From Saccoglossus kowalevskii (lineage: Eukaryota; Hemichordata; Enteropneusta; Harrimaniidae), in NCBI RefSeq assembly GCF_000003605.2, contig NW_003120921.1:616789-650098 (forward strand): a stretch of 33,310 nucleotides of DNA. The letters are read 5' to 3'. The notes beneath the pieces are model-generated. The model did no database searches. It saw only the letters and a program-made list of their open reading frames with translations, and was not told the origin of the DNA. Below, in pieces: positions 1 to 12,400 of this stretch. The first letter of the stretch is position 1; the number at the start of each line of letters is the position of its first letter. Position numbers and translations under genes: made by a program.

Positions 1-168
1 AAAAAAATGTGTCACACAAAAAATATGCATATTATAGTAGATTCAGATTTCAATAAAAAGGACAAAACTAAATCTAACAAAGCTAGAAATGGTCTATTAA
101 CAAAGACATTGATGTCAATGTCACTGTCACTGTCAAAGGAATTAATATGCAAGAATATTTATTTTTAC
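1..168 (-). other. intron 7 start of SPATA1, or 3' UTR if exon 7 is terminal
   Basis: AT-rich sequence left of the last visible exon. On the minus strand an AATAAA hexamer lies at 163-158, directly after the alternative stop codon, and a short (TGACAG)-like run occupies about 108-136. No coding similarity is visible. Confidence 0.5.
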
Positions 169-478
169 CTTTCCAGTTCTTCTTCCACATCGTCAGCAAT
201 ACCAGAATCTTCATTTGTGTTGTTTGTATACGTGTCAGATCTCCCAGAGCGGTTCTGACTCGGTATGTCCTTGAGCGGCACTTTGGTCCTTCTCTGCTGT
301 GGGGAATCACCTGAGACAACATCGGGAGTTTGAGGTGGGGTTGCACTGAGGGGCGGGAGATATCCATGACGATGGTCACCCTCCTCGGGATGAACTGACT
401 TTGTGGGGTAACGTTCAATTGAAAAGGGGTCAGGCGTGGAGTCGTGTCCACCAAGATTTGAATAACTGTCAACATCAC
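169..478 (-). CDS. SPATA1: SPATA1 exon 7 (last exon visible)
   Basis: Starts after a cgctattacag acceptor and joins exon 6 through a split Gly codon, giving GDVDSYSNLGGHDSTPDPF, then a Pro-rich stretch (LPPLSATPPQTP) and an acidic end EDSGIADDVEEELE. I place a donor at GAAAG/gtaaaa (168), phase 2, because the SPATA1 C-terminal coiled coil should follow. The alternative is a terminal exon: the same frame meets TAA at 167-165 and an AATAAA lies just beyond it. The family's missing C-terminal domain makes continuation likelier. Confidence 0.8.
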
Positions 479-3400
479 CTGTAATAGCGAGCAAAACATC
501 GAACGACATGCATGAAACAAAGAATCAGTCCAAACAATGCAAATGGCCACCTACCTGCAGCCCTGACTATATTGGTGTTCTTCTCCTGCCTAACTGCTAA
601 GTTTTGATCACTAAGAACCTGACTTGTATAATCTCCATGTTTACCAAAGCTATGCTGTTGTCTGATTTCTCCGCTGTAAGGCTCAACAATCGTTGACAAA
701 TTGCTCAACTTTTCGTTTATCAACACCTGATTTGAAACAATTATGTCATTTTCATCGTTGATTTCCATTTGTGGATGACTTCCTAGCTTCTGACTAATTT
801 CTATATCCTGCTCAAAACTGTTTCCATTATCTGAATCAATATCTTGTGTGTCTATTTCACTGTCTATTGACCAAAGGTCATTACCAGGGTTACTACCACC
901 CTGTCTAATTTCTTTTCTGTTTCCAGCACTGTTTATTTGTTTTGTCTGCATAGCACTAAAATCATGTTGCCGTTTCAATAAACTTGTAGAGTTAGTTCTG
1001 TTCACAACTTTCCTTTCCATTTCTAACAGCTGTCGGATATTGCTGCTGCTTAGTTTGTTGTCATGGAAACTATGCCTAGAGACTTCATGCTCTTGATTTA
1101 AAGTTGAATCTATTCTCACCACTTTCACGAGCGGTTTGCAGTTTGCGACACTGCCCAACGGCTTCTGAATTTTGCCAATTTTATTGATTGATTTGAGTCT
1201 AGGTTTTCTGGCGCTATTTATTCTTTTAGATTTATCACCTTTGCTCTGTGATTGGCTTTTCTGGATAGCTTTTGTGGTGTTATTTTGCCACATTGGTTTA
1301 ATGTCTGGTTTCTTTTTCAGAACAAACTGTTTCAATGTCCTCTTCTTTAAGATATTAGGATTTCCTTTTTCTTCAGGACTTCTTCCTATCACAGTTTTGT
1401 TATTTTTCTCATCTGGAGTATTTTTGGAACCACTGTTCTCAACATTCTTGGACGTTTCAGCTTCATTGTTTTGGGCCCCATTTTTGTTAATGATGCGTTC
1501 TTTTAAAACCGGCTGTTGCTTAATGGCAGTTTTAATGTCAGCATTGAGTTTAGATTGTCCTTTAGATTGTCCTTTAGATTTTCCTTTAGTTTGTCCTTTA
1601 GATTGTCCTTCTTCTCGTTTCTGTTGAATAAGTAAAAGCCGCTGCCTGTAGGCATTGTTCATCCGGCCCCATATAACTGAACCATGTGCTTTTCTTCGTT
1701 TGACAAAATGCTTCAACTTAGGTGTTTTAGACTCCTCATGTTCTTCATCATTTAAAGCATGTCCATTTCTGCGTTTCTCTACTTTCGTTTTATTCAAATC
1801 ATGTTCTTCATCATTTAAAGCATGTCCATTTCTGCTTTTCTCTACTTTCGTTTTATTCAAATCATGTTCTTCATCATTTAAAGCATGTCCATTTCTGCTT
1901 TTCTCTACTTTCGTTTTATTCAAATCATGTTCTTCATCATTTAAAGCATGTCCATTTCTGCTTTTCTCTACTTTCCTTTTATTGAAATCAGTGCTAGAAA
2001 CATTGTTATTCCCTCCAATTGAGATACTACTCCGGCCCTGGATGTGAGGCAAACTTTCCATAATATAGCTGGATTTGCTTGTAAGCTTCCAAGGTACATT
2101 TCCACCAGCAACAGAGCTGGAATTATACCCTCCTGTCAGAGCTGAAATTTTAGTAAAAGAACTACTATTCACAGCTTTTGCATTACTATTATTTTGAACC
2201 TTGGCATCATGTAGGCTACCTGCGTCATTAGCCGAACTGTCCTGTGACTTTTTCTTTACAATCTTTTTTTTCAAAGATTTCAATCCATTCTTACAAGCTT
2301 TTTTCTCGTCTGCGGGTAAATTACTGGTTTTCAAACTATTAGTTTTTGTCTTGCCCTCACGACTATTGCTCACTACAACAGGTTTTAACTTCGGAATTTT
2401 TGATAATCTATTTGATGTTAGTCTATCTTGTCCTATCTTAGACTTGTGCTTATCTTGCTTCCTTTCAGTTCTTACATCTGTACCTATGACCTGCCTACTA
2501 CTTTCAGCTGTACTAACATCATGGCTGCTTTTCTGATCTAAATTATCAACAATAACAATTAAAACTTAAAATTAAATTAAATTAAATTAAATTAAATTAA
2601 ATTAAATTAAATTAAATTAAATTAAATTAAATTAAATTAAATTAAATTAAATTAAATTAAATTTTAATTACTTATTTTTATAATATGGTGGATGGCATGC
2701 AATGGAAATGCTCATGTAATTAGTATGTTATCATTAAAACTATACCCACATCTAATTATGGCCTTTTTTTCAGTCAAATGCCCATTCTTAGCAATCGCAG
2801 CAACATAAACGAAGTAATTCCATATTTTGTCCATTGAGGGCGCACTTTCAACACGTCCATACAAGCACAGGTGTATTGTATACAGAATTTCCATAATTTC
2901 CATTACAAGACAAATAATACAAAACTGCAGTTCATGACAATTTTTTACCAAAATAAAAGCTTAATAGGGTCACCAAAAAAACATCCAAAATGCACCTTTT
3001 CCTTTTCAGAACACCCAAGATGCACTGTATATACACACACTTCCACAAAACAAGCATCTTATGTGAGCGTTAAGAGACCATTTTTTAAAGTTCAGTTGAG
3101 GTACTTTTCAAGTGACCCGGAACCCAAATAGAACTTAATGTTTTGAATGCATCTTAACTCTACTGACGAATTTGACAATACACCCAAAATGCACCCGATT
3201 TACACTTCACTGAAACAGACTCATCCGAAATGCACCTAGATTATACTTAGCATTTTTTTTTAAATATTTTAACAATTCAGACATACCAGAGCTTGTCTGT
3301 ACGGTCACCAATGTATTTTCACAAGCTTCAAACAGATAGTATCAAATTTATTTGCATATTTGTATTTTAGCCAAACATTTGCTTAATTTTAAATTATATC

Positions 3401-6400
3401 AATCTTTCCCCCAAAAAAACAAAACAAAAAATGTATCATACACCCCGGTAGCAAAGTTGCACAAATACAAATAAACTTTTTTTTAAAATGAAAATATAAA
3501 TTAGAAAACCTATAACCTGACGGATGAATGTTCAGAAGATGGCCTTTGTGTTTTATAGCTTATTATGAAAACAGTCATTCTATTGTTTTCTTATTTAGAA
3601 TTCCGCATTGTTGCACCACACACTACAGAATATTCAACTAATTTTAGTGTTTCTGATGGGATTCATTGCTTGTTTCTAGTAAACTGGTACTCTGAAGTGA
3701 TTTTGTCACACTATTTTAGAAGGAAACTATTGACGCATATAGCACAGATACTCAAAACAGTGGTCTTATGAATGGATGAACTAAATGCCTAGTAGTCAAT
3801 GGTCAATCAATCAGTTTTTCAGCCAAGTTTAAGGTTCTTGGGTTGCTTCTCTTCTGGGTTCGGGTTTTCCTGAAAGAATCAAGTCTAAAAGACACCCAAA
3901 AAAAAACACACCAAAGGTGCAGCCCAAACACACCTCAAAAAATCCACCTAAAACATGCCTCAAACTCACTCCAAATACACTCCAAATGCATTTCAAATAA
4001 CCTTAAATGCATTGCAAACTTGCCTCAAATGCATTCCAAGCACACCTCAAATGTACCTCAAAAGCACCTGCCACATTTTGACTCGGGTGCATCGAAAACC
4101 TTAAAAGTATACTCCGCACTAAAACAGTTTTTTTTTTGTATGGTTGGTGTTACAAGCGCACTCTTGGAATGTGCTCTGTTGGGCGCGTGCCTCTCATGTG
4201 CACCCTATTTTGATAAGATAGGTTTCTGCGACTGCATATTGAGTTCAAGAGAGTTAAACGCTGCCTGTAGCTGTGGGTACGCCATGCTAAGAATGGGCAC
4301 GAAGACTTGGGTGGCTAGTTATAGACTATGATGGGAGGGAGGGGGGAAGGAGGGAGAGAGAGAACTACATGCTAGATTGAAACAAATGTTAGCACGACTA
4401 TCACTTAAACCATGCATGTTAGGATGTGACGGTGACGCATGCACTGCGCGTATGACATGAGTTGCTATTTATAAACATGCAACCGACCAGAAATCACTGC
4501 TCAAGTTTTGAAAACACCTGGCTGGGGAAAACAAAAACAAAGAGAGAACGGTAGGTTGGTGGGGAAGGAGACAGAACAGTTTGTGATGTGCGCATTTGGT
4601 GAGGGTCATAGATGCCATTCATGCATTTTAGATGCCTTTTCAAGGTCTTCTTGAATAGCTAATGTAAATGAATTCCACCATCAGAGACACTGGTGATCAA
4701 AACATACTATTTTTTGAATAATAAAAATCACTGACGCACCATGACCAACATCAATCGCATGCACAATATTTTAAACAGTTTTCAAGAAAAGGGTCAATGG
4801 TTTGAAAAAGAGACAGTTTTGTAAGAAACAAAACAAAGGTGACAGGCAGACACGTTTATCCTTTTTTTTTAATTTACATAAAACACATGGGTACTAACAT
4901 ATATAGGTACAATCACCCCCAACCATGTATGTAACAAACCCTGAGCAGTGATTCAAGTCGGCAGTATAGACACGTCAGTTCACACATCACCAATTGCACA
5001 TACCTATATGGCTATTCATAAGTCTATTGTCAAAAGAGCCTGTTTGTGTAGACCCATTTTTGGAGATCCTACCTCCCCTACTCTGTCTGTGCCGCTGTGC
5101 TTTGTAATTTTCAGTGGATGGTAAAGCTAATGGAACGTGTGCTCTCTGACCTGGAAGTAAGAATATTTCTGGAAGATACGCCTGAAAAAATATAAAATAG
5201 GAAAAAAAAAGTTACAATTTGATTTGTGCATTATGAGATCCATGACCATAATGTTTTATTGGTCATGTGATCTTAACATTTAATTTTCTAGGTCACATGA
5301 CCAGCAAGATGAGCATTGTGGTCACATGACAATGTTGAATATTAAGAGTGCATCAATACATGTTTTGTAATACTAGGGTACAGATACCTACCAATGGAGG
5401 TAAAAAACTCTTCACTTTCAAATCAATTTCTTGTCTTGGTTTTAACTGAAAAAATAAAGAAAAAAATTGATTGATAAACGTGTGAATAATTTAAAATATT
5501 GCATCACAATAAATTTTGTACATAACGTGTAGTCATATATATACTACAGTTTTACCTTTGACAAAACAGTGAGTTAATAATTTATATACTGTAGAATACT
5601 TTATTTTCCCTTGGAATTAATTTTCGCTATTTTCGCAGAAGGGATGATAAATCCAGCGAATATACTTTTTTTCCTATATTTCACATTAAACTCATCAAAA
5701 AACAGTGAAAATATATTCCATACAAAATAAAGTATTCCACAGTATTTTATTTCCTCAGTATAATGAATGGTCTATTGTTTTGAAAGGTCGGAAGATAAGG
5801 GCAGATATCTGACATGAGTCGGCTATGAGGGGTCAATGTACAAGATTTCCTCTCCATTGTAATATACATAGAGGGTCATAGCAACTTTAGTGTTACCTTT
5901 TAAACTTAATAGCTCATACATCTAGGTACTCCTAGTTATCACCTGTCACGACAAAAGAGAATCTTTTCTTTTCTTAATTATTTAATTATTGGTCATGTTC
6001 GTCTATTTACGACACTTTGCAATACGAGCTGGGTGAGGAGAGTAAAATGCAGCAACTGTTTACGAGACACTGCTATGGTAAATGCGCTGCGTTTCTTTGA
6101 GAGGCAAATGCTAGAGGTTACGCTGGCTATGTATTTAAAATGTGCATACATGTAGTATTTGGGTGGGATAAGACAGGAAAACACAATCGTAAATGAACAA
6201 AGAAACAAGAACAATAGGTTATTATTTAGAGACAAGTGTATGATTACCTTTTATGATGTCATACGGAATCAGCCAAATAAGAACAAGCGATGTTTACCCT
6301 TTACAGATTCAGAGTGGACAATGACATTCTCGTATTGACAAAACGAGGGCATAGTGACCGGCAACCAGTCAGTGGCTCGGTGGTATGTGGCTATCAACTC

Positions 6401-9400
6401 AATATTATACACCTCCATGTTAGGCATATAAACCCTCACAAAAAAAATCTTGTGTAAAATGGTCCCACCAACCCAGCAAATGGTTGTAAAGTAAACGACT
6501 TTGAGTCAAGGTGAAAGCAACACAATTCTCTGTATCCCAACTTTATATAAAATGGTATTTAAAGGATTTAATGTAATATAATTTGTTTATTTGGTTACCA
6601 TGAGCTAAGAGAACTGAGCGAAATAAACAATAATTTGATAGTAAATTGGTTGATTGTGAGAAAATTACGCCACCATCCACATCAATACACCAGCTGCCTT
6701 CGGATTGGCTCAAATGGTTAGTTGTCATGGTAGAATAGCCAATGAGAAGCTGTCCACTAAATAACTCTCGACTTGAAAATTGGAAAAGCGTGGGAATACA
6801 TTTTTCTTCAACATGTCGGCTACACCAAATATAAATATATAATATTCAGTAGTTAAAACTTTGAGCACCAATATCTACTTTTGTCACCATATTTTATTTT
6901 TTGAATTCTGATTGTGAAGTGTAGGCAATATAAAATAACATTTATTAATGTTTAACGAAGAAATTCTCGAAAAATACACAAAAATATGCAACATTTGGGC
7001 AGGACAAAATAGGAAAATCATATTGAGAAGTATTTAGAATGTACTGAACATGGTCGAAATTATATACAATGTATGGTATGAAACCAAGCAGATTTCTTTG
7101 TAAGTATTAAACCTGGGGGTAACGGTAATTCTCGGAGTCTAGAATGGGCTTCCAGGCTCGCATGGCTTTAATCAATAATACACACATACAGTATTGCAAG
7201 AAGAATAGAAAAAAAAAAACTTTCACATTGCATAGTAACAGTGACTGTTGTCTAGAAAAAATTATTAAGACTTGAAGGAGTTTTTTAAAAGCTCATAAAA
7301 ACTTGTGATGTCACTGAAAAACTAATTCGGTTCAGATTACAATGGATTAAGTGGGAAGAAAGAACAATGCAGTTCTTTTTTAAACCAGACGACTATCGAG
7401 TGTTTTAGGCAGGAAGGTATTACACTTCTTTATTTCACAAAGTTCAGCCAATTGTTGCGGTTATTGTCGGGTTAGACAAATAAAGGAACAGTTACGGGGG
7501 TCGTTGCAATCCACCGTTGTTAGTTACATGGCGGCTACACTGGAATTTCTGTCTTATGTATCCATGTATTTTTGATGTGAAGTGGCGCAAACACACGATT
7601 ATTAAGCCAGCACTGACACACGTACCTAAAGTTATAACTACTTTGTCTTCTTGAATAGATTGTTTGCTGTCATGTCCATATGTCATGTTCACTTGCAGGT
7701 GATTGTTTTCTTGAAATAACGCATTATCAGTTAAAATCAAACAAGTCATTTTTATTCAAACTACATGCATCTATCGTGAAGTAATGCTTGGTAAAATCTG
7801 TGTACCTGGATGGAGTTGAGATGTTTTCAGAGTCACAGATTCCACTGTTTTGCAAAAAGGAAGTTGCAATGAATTATGGGTACTAAGGTGCATTTTAAAG
7901 GGACAGCTTTGAATCAATACTACTTTTGAATGCAAGTAAGGCAACATTGCTCCCGAGAAATATACTACTGTAAAATGACTAATTATCACTGGGTTTAAAT
8001 TTCACTGATTTACCATTTCAGGCATATTCAGTGGGTTTTAAATTCACGGTTTCGTCATTTAGATAATGTGTTCTATGCTAAATTTTACATATTCACTGGA
8101 TTTTAATTAAGCGCATTTTTCCAGTCAGCGAAATTAACTAAATTAAAACCCAGTGAATAATTACCCCCTTTACAGTACTACAATCAATGGAATAATTGAA
8201 CAAAATTACATATTCTAGAGCGATGAATTATTTTTTTCGGTACAGCTGAAATTGAATCAAAGAAGTCATTTTGTTGAAGCAAACAGATAAACATCATTAG
8301 GTCACGGTTACTAAAAACCGAGATTAGGTAGACTGGGAATTAATTTGCTTTAGATTTTATTGAGTAACCTATTATAAATACTAAGATACTTTAATAGTTG
8401 AATACCTCGGTAGTAGTGTTTGCTTGTAATAGAAAATTAAAGGATTGTGTGTAACGAAGAATGTTTTTATGATTAACAATGAAATTAGGATACATGCATA
8501 CAAAGTAGTCAAACCTTTTCAAAGAGAACATCATTGGTTTTGGTTTGTAAAGTTACTTGATTTAAAAGTTAGTGGTTGTCTTGCAGTGCAAATCTATATT
8601 AAATACTGTATTTAATTATGTTGCGTGGGACCCGCATCGAACATGATAAGTCCAAGAGACTGTCACTCTTGAATGCAATCATTTTTCCAGACGAAAAATT
8701 TTTTTGTTTTGAAAAAAAATATAGAAAAAATTATGATTAATTTATTTTGTGACATAAAGTTGACATTGGCATTTAAAAAAAGACAAAGAGGTAAGATTAG
8801 AGTAGTTAAGTTTACAGATTTACTGTATACTTTATAACTATTTCTTTTTAGCTGAGAAAGCCTGGTTTATATTTTCAGGGTGAGCTATTGTTGGGGTAGA
8901 TGCACCTATTTTGCTTTAAGGTTCAAGGCCGGAGTTCAAGGGAAAAACATTTTAGACAGGAAAAGAGAATTAAGTGCACTAACTTTAATAATTTAAGACT
9001 GTGTATAATAGCCACTTTAGAATTGAGTGTTTTGATCAAAACTGTTAGCCTTACAGTGCCATATTTTGAAGAAAAAAAAATATTTTTTTTTAAAAATATA
9101 TTATGCCATGCAACATTTCCAGATATTATAGTCATTGCTCTGTCTCATGTGCTTTTTGTTTGTTTTGGGGCAAATATGAAATGCATCTGTGAGCCAGTGT
9201 TCATAACACGCATTTAGCCAGACACCTGTCTTACCTGTAATTTTAGACATGTACAAACAAATGTACTCCACATTTTAGACATGCTAAATTTTCTACAAAC
9301 CTTATCCATTTTTGATCGAAAATTTCTCATACTTTACAAGATAACAATAAACATTCAATAAGAACAATATTGACCCCCCCCCCCCAGATTTTTACACATG

Positions 9401-12400
9401 GTACTGTATGTGGGACGGGATTTTACGAATAATTTTAATTGAGGGCGCTCCCTTGATAACACATGGAGCTGAAAAGACCCTTTTTTTTGAGCGCAGTGTA
9501 GTCAGATACAATTGAAATACCAGAATGTACAACTTTTTTAGGGTTCCTAAAACCAAGATGTATAACATTTCAGAGTCATGAAGTGATTTAGTTTTTTTAA
9601 ATTAAATAGCCTGCCTGCCTGTCTTCCCTACTTGTTTTTGTAGGAAGATTTTGGCCATAATGAAACAGCAAAAGACACTATAATAAGCCTTCGAGAATAT
9701 AAAATCAATTAACTTTCAATACTGATGTAATTGCCCACTGAAATGCAAGTAATTGTAACAGGTTGACTGCCACTGCAAAGATCCACCGTTTTGGATCGTG
9801 CCAGCTATGACATCATAGGATACATATGCAAGTTGTTGCTAAGCAGTTGGCATCATAGCAACACATCGCAGAGATAGCTATGTGTATTTAAACTTAACTG
9901 CCGTCACCATGGGTAAACATTGTAACAAGTAACTGCAAATAGTTTTAAAGTGCATGTTTACCCGTGACCGTTGTAAAAGTACGACTTTTAAAAATATCTT
10001 GAAGCATTTTATTTTATTGAGTACAGTTATTGAAATTGCAAATTTGGTGTAAAAAGTCAAGACGCATAATTATGTACCCCCCCCAAAAAAAGACATTCTG
10101 AATGAAACTGTAAAAAAAAAATGTAAATCATATAATACTATGATTCATGGCAGAACAGCAACACACTCGACTGCACATTGTACGAGTATAATATGAATTG
10201 TGCAAACTGTGCAAACTGAAACTATTCGTCTGAGCGATGGCATCCAGATTCGAGTGTGAAATCTAGTAATAGGAGCGACAATAAGATCAAAGGATATTTT
10301 GAAAGATGACTTGCCCATATGAAACTAAACTAGGCTACTTGGTAAACATTATAAAACCAATTGCGGCCTTGGTACAATTGAGAACACCTGTTAACGCAAC
10401 GATAAGTCTCAAATCACAGACAATACACCAACTATTTAAAGTGATCAGGAAAAAGGGGAGGGGCACCTTCAAAATTCAGTTAACAAATGAATCATCCTTA
10501 CACCTCAGCTGTGGGGGGAAAACAAATATTTTCCAGTTCAGTGCTATTAAAGAGACTGAATTCAAGCTTGGATGAATCTCTAGAGACAGTACTTGATTTC
10601 GTCTATCCACCTGTCTATAAGCAATCTAATCAAAAAATGGTGTGTTTCGGACAGAAGATAATGACAATGAGATCACCCAAGCATGATAAGTATACTGATG
10701 ATATATCTTCTTTGAACCGAAGAAGTAACTTTTAATTTCAACATTTAACTCTAGATCAGATGAAGTAGCCGAGTGCTCGCAGTCAATAAACTGTTATACC
10801 GTGGCCCCGTGAAGGTCAATATGGCGAGATATGCGCCAGCGGGTTTTGTATTCATGAGTGTCATACAATGCATGGAATCACATTGCTAAATTCACATACA
10901 ATCTGATACAGTTTTTTTGGAGTTGCTGACAGTGATAATGTTAGAATGCCAGTCATTGGTCTAATGATACTGACAGCCAGTTGTATCTGTACACTTACCT
11001 GTGTTAGACATCTTCCAACACTTTTAAGGAATACATATTCCTTTGGTACGCCTTCATCAGCGCCAAGTTGCTCCTCTATTTCATCACGAAGTGCATAAAT
11101 CGTGAGATCTGGAACAACTCTGTAAAAAAAGAAACAACAGGAAAAATTTGTAATCCAAGTTCATGAACGCAAAATAAATCTAACCGACAAATCACACTTC
11201 TACCTTTCATATACTAGCCTGTATAAAAAAAAATATCTGCTACTAAAATATTATTTTCTAGCATGGTACCTGAATGATAGATCCGAGCTGCTTTTCTCTT
11301 TATATCATATGTATTATTACTCCTTACACAAGTAGAACTGAGGTTTAGAATTTGCAACTAGACACGTCAAAGAAATGCCCCAACAGGTACAAAATTTGGG
11401 AGAAGTCAGAAAAAAAAAGGAGGACAGAATAAGATGGTACATAGAGAATTATACAGAGATGAATTAAATTATGAGAAGGATGTATTAATGGAACTGCTGA
11501 ATTATGAGGAAGATAGGAGATAGAGTATTAAAGGAAGGCACACCTTTGGAGTTAGACATCGAAGCCTGCAGAAAATTATCAACGGAACAGGTTGTACAGT
11601 AATATTCTGCATTTCTCTTGTCTTATTTAGATGTATTGCATTTTGTCATGATTGTAATGAGATGTAAATCTCGACGACGGAAAGAGAAATACCGCTGCCT
11701 GATTCTAGACTAAAATTCCACAGAAGTACATCGCATATGTTGGTGACAGAAATACCCAAAAAGCTTTGTGCGATCAATTTTTCCCAAAGAAAGCCAGGGA
11801 ATAATACATAGTGCATTAACACTGACATTGGAATGTATAACTGCTGGGGTTTCCAAATGACCATTAGCTTTAGATCATACGTCAAACAAACAAAGTGGTA
11901 CAAACAATAACTACGTGACAGGTGATTGACTATGATTCAAAAACTTGGCAGGACAGCTCTATGAATAACATGCACTATACATGTTTTTATCTTCATGGAA
12001 AGAAACTTAGGTCGATGTGTTTAACAATAGAGTATGTATATGAACCATTTAGTGATATCCCTGATATAGCTACCGTACATTGTAAGTAAGAGGTAGAAAA
12101 ACTAAATTTTTCTATAATAAGCAGGACTGCAAAGTTCATTGTTTAATAGTTGAAACATACACAAAATAAAGTATCTATGGAAATCTGAGGGATAAGATTT
12201 TAAACATGATCATTGGCCGAACAAGTCAACCTCATATCTGACCATACTGTAAAATACTCTATTTTAGCAAAGACACTTGAAAATACATGGAATTTTTTTC
12301 CCTGATATAACCTTTTAGGTGTTTAGTATGGAGTTTATTTTTCACTGATTCTCGATGAGTTGAATGTAAAATAAAGGTATTTTCACTGAGTCATCCCTTC

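Larger units (their letters stand above)
2538..5003 (-). other. SPATA1 intron 5
   Basis: A 2.5-kb intron. It holds the ATTAA pentanucleotide array next to the exon 6 acceptor, two clusters of CCAAATGCACC-type repeats, a purine-rich run (about 4329-4364) and otherwise unremarkable AT-rich DNA. The apparent plus-strand reading frame at 3843-4331 is produced by the repeat and is not a gene. Confidence 0.75.
5446..10998 (-). other. SPATA1 intron 3
   Basis: A 5.55-kb intron. It carries two MITE-like elements (5587-5744 and 7966-8177), a GTGGGACCCGCATC dispersed motif (8621-8640) and a poly-C tract (about 9373-9385). Two weak, unrecognised open frames lie at 7492-7749 and 10306-10735. Elsewhere I see only AT-rich sequence. 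Confidence 0.7.

Noticed and set aside
1655-2047. Plus-strand 130-codon frame antisense to exon 6
   Set aside because: It is the shadow of the 63-bp repeat; the unit length keeps every frame in step. The sense strand has splice sites and links to conserved exons.
3843-4331. Plus-strand 162-codon frame
   Set aside because: Generated mostly by the degenerate CCAAATGCA minisatellite; no recognisable protein features.
5993-6235. Minus-strand 80-codon frame beginning like a signal peptide (NNLLFLFLCSFTIVFS)
   Set aside because: T-rich sequence read in frame yields Leu/Phe by chance; no cleavage-plus-domain pattern, splice context or homology.
8921-8945. GGTTCAAGGCC resembling a tRNA/SINE B box
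   Set aside because: No matching A box at the right distance and no foldable tRNA; not supported as a tRNA or SINE.
11400-11540. Purine-rich stretch that reads as NYEKDVLMELLNYEEDR
   Set aside because: Low-complexity GA/AT-rich sequence interrupted by stops on both sides; no splice sites fit.
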